DNA of 64,000 nt from Anaeromyxobacter sp. GTDB taxonomy: Bacteria > Myxococcota > Myxococcia > Myxococcales > Anaeromyxobacteraceae. Shown here piece after piece: positions 61,614 through 64,000 of this stretch (its first letter is position 1; each line of letters opens with the position of its first letter). Position numbers and translations under genes: made by a program. The notes beneath the pieces were generated by a model, which was not told the origin of the DNA, ran no database searches, and worked only from the letters and a program-made list of their open reading frames with translations. Where the stretch lies: the NCBI GenBank assembly GCA_016718565.1, contig JADKCZ010000010.1:1-64000 (forward strand), in the 5' to 3' direction.

Positions 61614-63338
61614 ATGCCCCCTCCTTCCACGCCGCGCCCCCTCGGCTCCGCCGACCACCTCCGGGTGGCGCTGGTCTATCCGAACGTCGAGCGGCTCGGC
61701 ATGGCCAACCTCGGGGTGCACGCGGTCTACCGGCTCCTCAACGCCGCCCCGGGCACCTCCTGCGAGCGGGTCTTCCTGCCCGAGGACGGCAAGGCCCCGC
61801 GGTCGGTGGAGACCGGCGCGCCGCTGGCCGCCTTCGACGTGGTGGCCTTCTCCATCCCCTTCGAGGAGGACTACGGCCACCTGGTGGCGCTGCTCGACGG
61901 GGCCGGGCTGCCGCTGCGCGCCGCCGATCGCGGCGAGGGGCACCCGCTGGTGGTGGCGGGCGGCATCTCCATGCAGATCAACCCGGAGCCGGTGGCGCCC
62001 TTCCTCGACGCGGTGCTGATCGGCGAGGCCGAGGAGCTGATCGCGCCCTTCCTGGCCTGCCTGCGGGCCGCCGCCGGGGGCCCGCGCGCGGCGCTGCTCG
62101 ACGCCCTGGCCCGGCTGCCGGGCGGCTACGTGCCGTCGCGCTACCGGGTGGACTACGCCGACACCCGCGCCCCGCAGGGCGGCTGGGTCACCCGCTTCGA
62201 GCCGCTGGGCGGCGCCCCGGCGCGGGTGGCGCGCCGCTACGTGGCCGACCTCTCCACGGTGGCCACCTCCCGCGCGCTCGACACGCCCGACGCCCACTTC
62301 GGCGACCTGTACCTCACCGAGCTGGCGCGCGGCTGCCTGTGGGGCTGCCGCTTCTGCGCCGCCGGGTTCGTGCAGCGCCCCTACCGCGAGGTGGACCTGG
62401 CCACCCTGACCGCCGAGGCGGAGAAGGGGCTGGCGCGGGGGCAGCGGCTCGGCCTGGTGGGCCCGGACATCAGCGACCACTCGGGCCTGGACCAGCTCAC
62501 CTGCTTCATCACCGCCCAGGGCGGCGCCTTCAGCCCCTCCAGCCTGCGGGTGGACGCCATCACGCCGGCGCTGGCCGGGCGGATGGCGGCCGGCGGGGAG
62601 CGCTCCATCACGCTGGCGCCGGAGGCCGGCACCCCCCGGCTGCGCCAGGTCATCAACAAGGACTTCTCCGACGACCGGGTGGTGCAGGCGGCGGCCGACG
62701 CGCTGGGGCAGGGGCTGCAGCACGTCAAGCTCTACTTCATGTGCGGCCTGCCCACCGAGACCGAGGCCGACATCGAGGGCATGGCCCGCCTCACCCTGCG
62801 CGTGCGCGACGAGGTGCTGGCCCCCAAGGCCAAGGCCACCGGCCGCATGGGCCGCCTGACGCTCTCGGTGAACCCCTTCGTTCCCAAGCCCTGGACGCCG
62901 TTCCAGTGGCTGGGCATGGAGGCGGAGGGCCGACTCAAGGAGAAGCGGCGCCACCTGGAGCGGATCGTCAAGCCGCGCGGGGTGGAGGTGGACTTCTACA
63001 GCCCGCGCGAGGCCGGGCTGCAGGCGGTGCTGGCCCGCGGCGACCGCCGGGCCGCCGACCTGCTCGAGCTGGCCCACCGCGAGACCGGCGGCGACCTCAG
63101 GCGCGCCCTGCCGCGCTGGCCGCACGATCCGGCCTTCTTCGCCCACCGCCGCGCCCCGCTCGAGGAGGTGCTGCCCTGGGACTTCCTCGACCACGGCCTG
63201 GAGAAGCGGTTCCTGGCGCGCGAGCTGGCCCGCGGCCTGGAGGCCAAGGTGACGCCGGCCTGCGCGGTCGAGACCTGCCGGGCCTGCGGGCTCAGCTGCG
63301 CCGACCACCCGGAGCTGCGGACGCCGGCCAGCGGGTGA
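61614..63338 (+). CDS. B12-binding radical SAM protein (TIGR03960-like)
   Basis: 574 residues. An N-terminal cobalamin-binding-like domain (VALVYPNVERLGMANLGVHA) precedes a radical SAM core with C241, C245 and C248 (RGCLWGCRFCAAGF) for the 4Fe-4S cluster, and LAPEAGTPRLRQVINKDFSD downstream. Family members of this wording often pair with a second protein (TIGR03936, DUF2344) near ribonuclease G; no such gene is here. C-terminal cysteines (TCRACGLSC) may bind a second cluster or zinc. Substrate unknown. ATG 61614 is chosen because upstream in-frame sequence is repeat DNA. Confidence 0.85.
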   Translation: MPPPSTPRPLGSADHLRVALVYPNVERLGMANLGVHAVYRLLNAAPGTSCERVFLPEDGKAPRSVETGAPLAAFDVVAFSIPFEEDYGHLVALLDGAGLPLRAADRGEGHPLVVAGGISMQINPEPVAPFLDAVLIGEAEELIAPFLACLRAAAGGPRAALLDALARLPGGYVPSRYRVDYADTRAPQGGWVTRFEPLGGAPARVARRYVADLSTVATSRALDTPDAHFGDLYLTELARGCLWGCRFCAAGFVQRPYREVDLATLTAEAEKGLARGQRLGLVGPDISDHSGLDQLTCFITAQGGAFSPSSLRVDAITPALAGRMAAGGERSITLAPEAGTPRLRQVINKDFSDDRVVQAAADALGQGLQHVKLYFMCGLPTETEADIEGMARLTLRVRDEVLAPKAKATGRMGRLTLSVNPFVPKPWTPFQWLGMEAEGRLKEKRRHLERIVKPRGVEVDFYSPREAGLQAVLARGDRRAADLLELAHRETGGDLRRALPRWPHDPAFFAHRRAPLEEVLPWDFLDHGLEKRFLARELARGLEAKVTPACAVETCRACGLSCADHPELRTPASG

Positions 63339-63385
63339 GCCCGCCGGGCCGGCCCTCGCGAGCGGCCAGCCCCCAGACACGACGA

Positions 63386-63418
63386 CGCCCGGCCGGCCTG
63401 GGGAGGCCGCGCCGGGCG
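63386..63418. terminator. Bidirectional hairpin between convergent genes
   Basis: CGCCCGGC/GCCGGGCG (63386-63393 with 63411-63418) enclose a second perfect stem CGGCCT/AGGCCG around GGGG. It lies between the ends of two convergent genes. No T-run, so a terminator without U-tract. Confidence 0.5.
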
Positions 63419-63476
63419 CCTGGTGCGCTGGCGGACGCCGGGGTGGGCCGCTGCCCCACCCGGCGCCGCGCTCGCG

Positions 63477-64000
63477 CTACGGGGTGACCGACTGCCCGCA
63501 GACCGGGATGTCGATCGACCGCTCGGTGGAGATGCTGCTGATGGTGTTGGTGGTCCTGAGCGTCGCCGTCATCCAGAGGCACAGCCCGCCGTCCGGGGCG
63601 GAGCCGCCGGTGACCGAGACGCTGCCGAACGACCCGTACTGGAAGCCGGTGGCGTCGGACCGGCGGACGCACTGGTTCCAGTTGCAGCTGCTGGCGCAGG
63701 TGCCCGGGTTCTGCCCGTCGCAGTAGAGCTGGCGGAACAGCATGCCCAGGTCGTCGGTGGTGGTGGGGGCGTTCTCCAGGGTGAACGTCAGCTTGGCCCC
63801 GCCCGGCTTGGAGACCCCGTAGGTGGTCTTGTAGTTCGGGAGGTTGAAGTTGAGGTCGGTCATGTAGACCCCCAGGCCCTGGCTGGTGGCCGGGGTGCCG
63901 GGCGGCGGCGTGGTGGTGGAGGCCAGCACGAAGAAGCTGGCCGGGTCGGACGGGGCCGGCGTGAACGGGAACGGGAAGGCGTTGAAGAAGCGCGAGGCGG
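63477..64000 (-). CDS. 3' part of a probable exported protein, unknown function (partial)
   Basis: The frame is open to the right edge, so the start lies outside the window; 174 codons are visible. Composition (Ser/Thr/Asn/Gly-rich, no charged coiled coil) and paired cysteines (YCDGQNPGTCASSCNWNQC, LCLWM, IPVCGQ) suggest a secreted or outer-surface protein with disulfides. Asn and Phe are frequent for this genome. No family recognised. It converges on the radical SAM gene. Confidence 0.6.
   Translation of the reverse strand, partial: ASRFFNAFPFPFTPAPSDPASFFVLASTTTPPPGTPATSQGLGVYMTDLNFNLPNYKTTYGVSKPGGAKLTFTLENAPTTTDDLGMLFRQLYCDGQNPGTCASSCNWNQCVRRSDATGFQYGSFGSVSVTGGSAPDGGLCLWMTATLRTTNTISSISTERSIDIPVCGQSVTP

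Overview
The window is very GC-rich (well over 70 percent by eye across most of it). It carries a gene set typical of a myxobacterium of the Anaeromyxobacter type: a Frz-like chemosensory cluster, many stand-alone receiver proteins, DUF4388 (PATAN) proteins, PilZ and hemerythrin proteins, a mitochondrial-type citrate synthase, and an OmpA lipoprotein with calcium-binding repeats. Genus is inferred from gene content and style; no rRNA gene is present.

Layout. Positions 1-4475 look acquired and have visibly lower GC. They hold a PLD-type nuclease overlapping a sulfur-binding (phosphorothioate-sensing) HNH restriction enzyme, about 1 kb of non-coding or eroded DNA, then a frameshifted excisionase-like gene and a frameshifted tyrosine integrase that runs up to a tRNA-Asp gene. 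A tRNA-Val/tRNA-Asp operon with a clear promoter and terminator follows at 4405-4615. Next come a RapA-like SWI2/SNF2 ATPase, an M20 deacylase and dapF (4738-9476), then two multidomain response regulators, two bacteriohemerythrins, an M16 peptidase with a histidine kinase, a coiled-coil membrane protein, and a nucleoside-salvage group (cdd, PilZ, punA, deoA; 18110-21154).

Positions 21203-29565 form a complete Frz-like chemosensory operon: two CheW proteins, a soluble receptor, a CheA-receiver fusion, CheB and CheR-TPR. A divergent two-receiver protein sits where FrzZ lies in Myxococcus. Two exported proteins follow, then a full iscS-iscU-iscA-hscB-hscA-fdx-iscX operon (31488-36669) behind one strong promoter, with no iscR beside it. 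A short DsbD lies divergent to it. A tRNA-Leu gene and an arginine operon follow (argC, an argJ-argB fusion, argR; 39219-42824), preceded by a probable ArgR operator overlapping the argC start.

Positions 42968-51807 carry a lipoprotein, DAHP synthase, an FAD oxidoreductase, a HIBADH-like dehydrogenase, a receiver protein, a pair of WYL regulators, a DUF1054-like protein, a DUF2007 protein and a CPA2 antiporter. The right part holds a zinc-ribbon protein, citrate synthase, PspC, a receiver protein, a lipoprotein/OmpA/GAF run, a coupled DsbA-like/DUF4388/truD operon, a B12-binding radical SAM protein and the 3' part of an exported protein.

Two features recur. Adjacent genes very often share a GTGA or ATGA stop/start overlap. 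A GACCCC/GACCTC hexanucleotide repeat, together with a REP-like palindrome, occupies several intergenic sites and in one case lies in frame inside the linker of the CheA homologue.
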